Below, in pieces: positions 12,130 through 12,276 of a DNA stretch of 12,276 nt. The first letter of the stretch is position 1. Every line of letters begins with the position of its first letter. The notes beneath the pieces are model-generated. The model saw nothing but the letters and a program-made list of their open reading frames with translations. It ran no database searches and was not told where the DNA came from. Position numbers and translations under genes: made by a program. Origin of the DNA: Streptomyces sp. NRRL S-37 (GTDB lineage Bacteria; Actinomycetota; Actinomycetes; Streptomycetales; Streptomycetaceae); NCBI RefSeq assembly GCF_000721605.1, contig NZ_JOIZ01000048.1, positions 1 through 12,276 of the forward strand, in the 5' to 3' direction.

Positions 12130-12164
12130 CGGGGCTGTCGGTGCCGTACGGCACGACGGCCCCG
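12130..12164 (+). terminator. Long hairpin terminator after the Pro/Tyr-rich gene
   Basis: CGGGGCTGTCG pairs with CGACGGCCCCG around the 14-bp palindrome GTGCCGTACGGCAC (12141-12154). This gives a 17-bp stem with one G-U pair and one bulged G, starting 8 nt after the stop codon. It is a convincing factor-independent terminator. Confidence 0.75.
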
Positions 12165-12202
12165 CGGGCGTGCCCGTCCGCACCCGATTCGCCGGAGGCC
12201 CC

Positions 12203-12243
12203 GAGGTCGCTTCCGGCTGTCCCCGGGGAGGGGACCGGACCTC
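12203..12243. repeat. Nested inverted repeats near the right edge
   Basis: GAGGTC (12203-12208) and GACCTC (12238-12243) enclose GTCCCC-GGGGA-GGGGAC (12219-12235). These may form a terminator for a gene converging from beyond the right edge. No gene is recognisable in 12165-12276. Confidence 0.35.
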
Positions 12244-12276
12244 CGCCCGGCGGGGCGGGACACACGGTTCCCCCCC

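Overview
The base composition is very GC-rich. GC-rich third codon positions, GTG as well as ATG starts, and gene families such as a PucR-type GAF regulator, a TerD protein and an IS5-like remnant point to a Streptomyces or close actinomycete chromosome. No phage, plasmid, CRISPR, tRNA or rRNA signal is visible. I recognise nine intact genes and one decayed transposase.

Left part (1-842): a collapsed IS5-family transposase on the minus strand, with a frameshift, an internal deletion and a lost C-terminus, followed by an intergenic stretch. Next (843-5142) is what looks like an organic-acid or ketone-body unit. It contains an MHS-family proton symporter on the plus strand, a convergent GAF/PucR regulator, and a D-3-hydroxybutyrate dehydrogenase upstream of the regulator on the same strand. 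The symporter and regulator genes meet at an exact 27-bp inverted repeat that probably terminates both transcripts.

Middle (5197-8882): five-gene minus-strand housekeeping stretch without an obvious common pathway, counting the dehydrogenase at its downstream end. The other four are a Nudix hydrolase, apolipoprotein N-acyltransferase (Lnt), a small two-helix membrane protein and a MurI-like Asp/Glu racemase. The gaps are about 50-150 bp, and each gene has its own -10-like TAnnnT hexamer 6-7 nt before the start codon and no good Shine-Dalgarno. They therefore look like separately transcribed, leaderless genes.

Right part (8941-12276): an HpnB-like membrane glycosyltransferase on the plus strand runs convergently, only 7 bp apart, into a two-domain TerD/TerA-like tellurium-resistance-family protein. 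Divergent from the latter is a small Pro/Tyr-rich protein. The roughly 290-bp region between these two is rich in palindromes and is the least explained part of the window.

The most interesting items are the TerD-TerA fusion with its divergent Pro/Tyr-rich partner and structured intergenic region, the concentration of apparently leaderless genes, and the 3-hydroxybutyrate/MHS/PucR grouping. I see no clear case for a wholly new defence or biosynthetic system.
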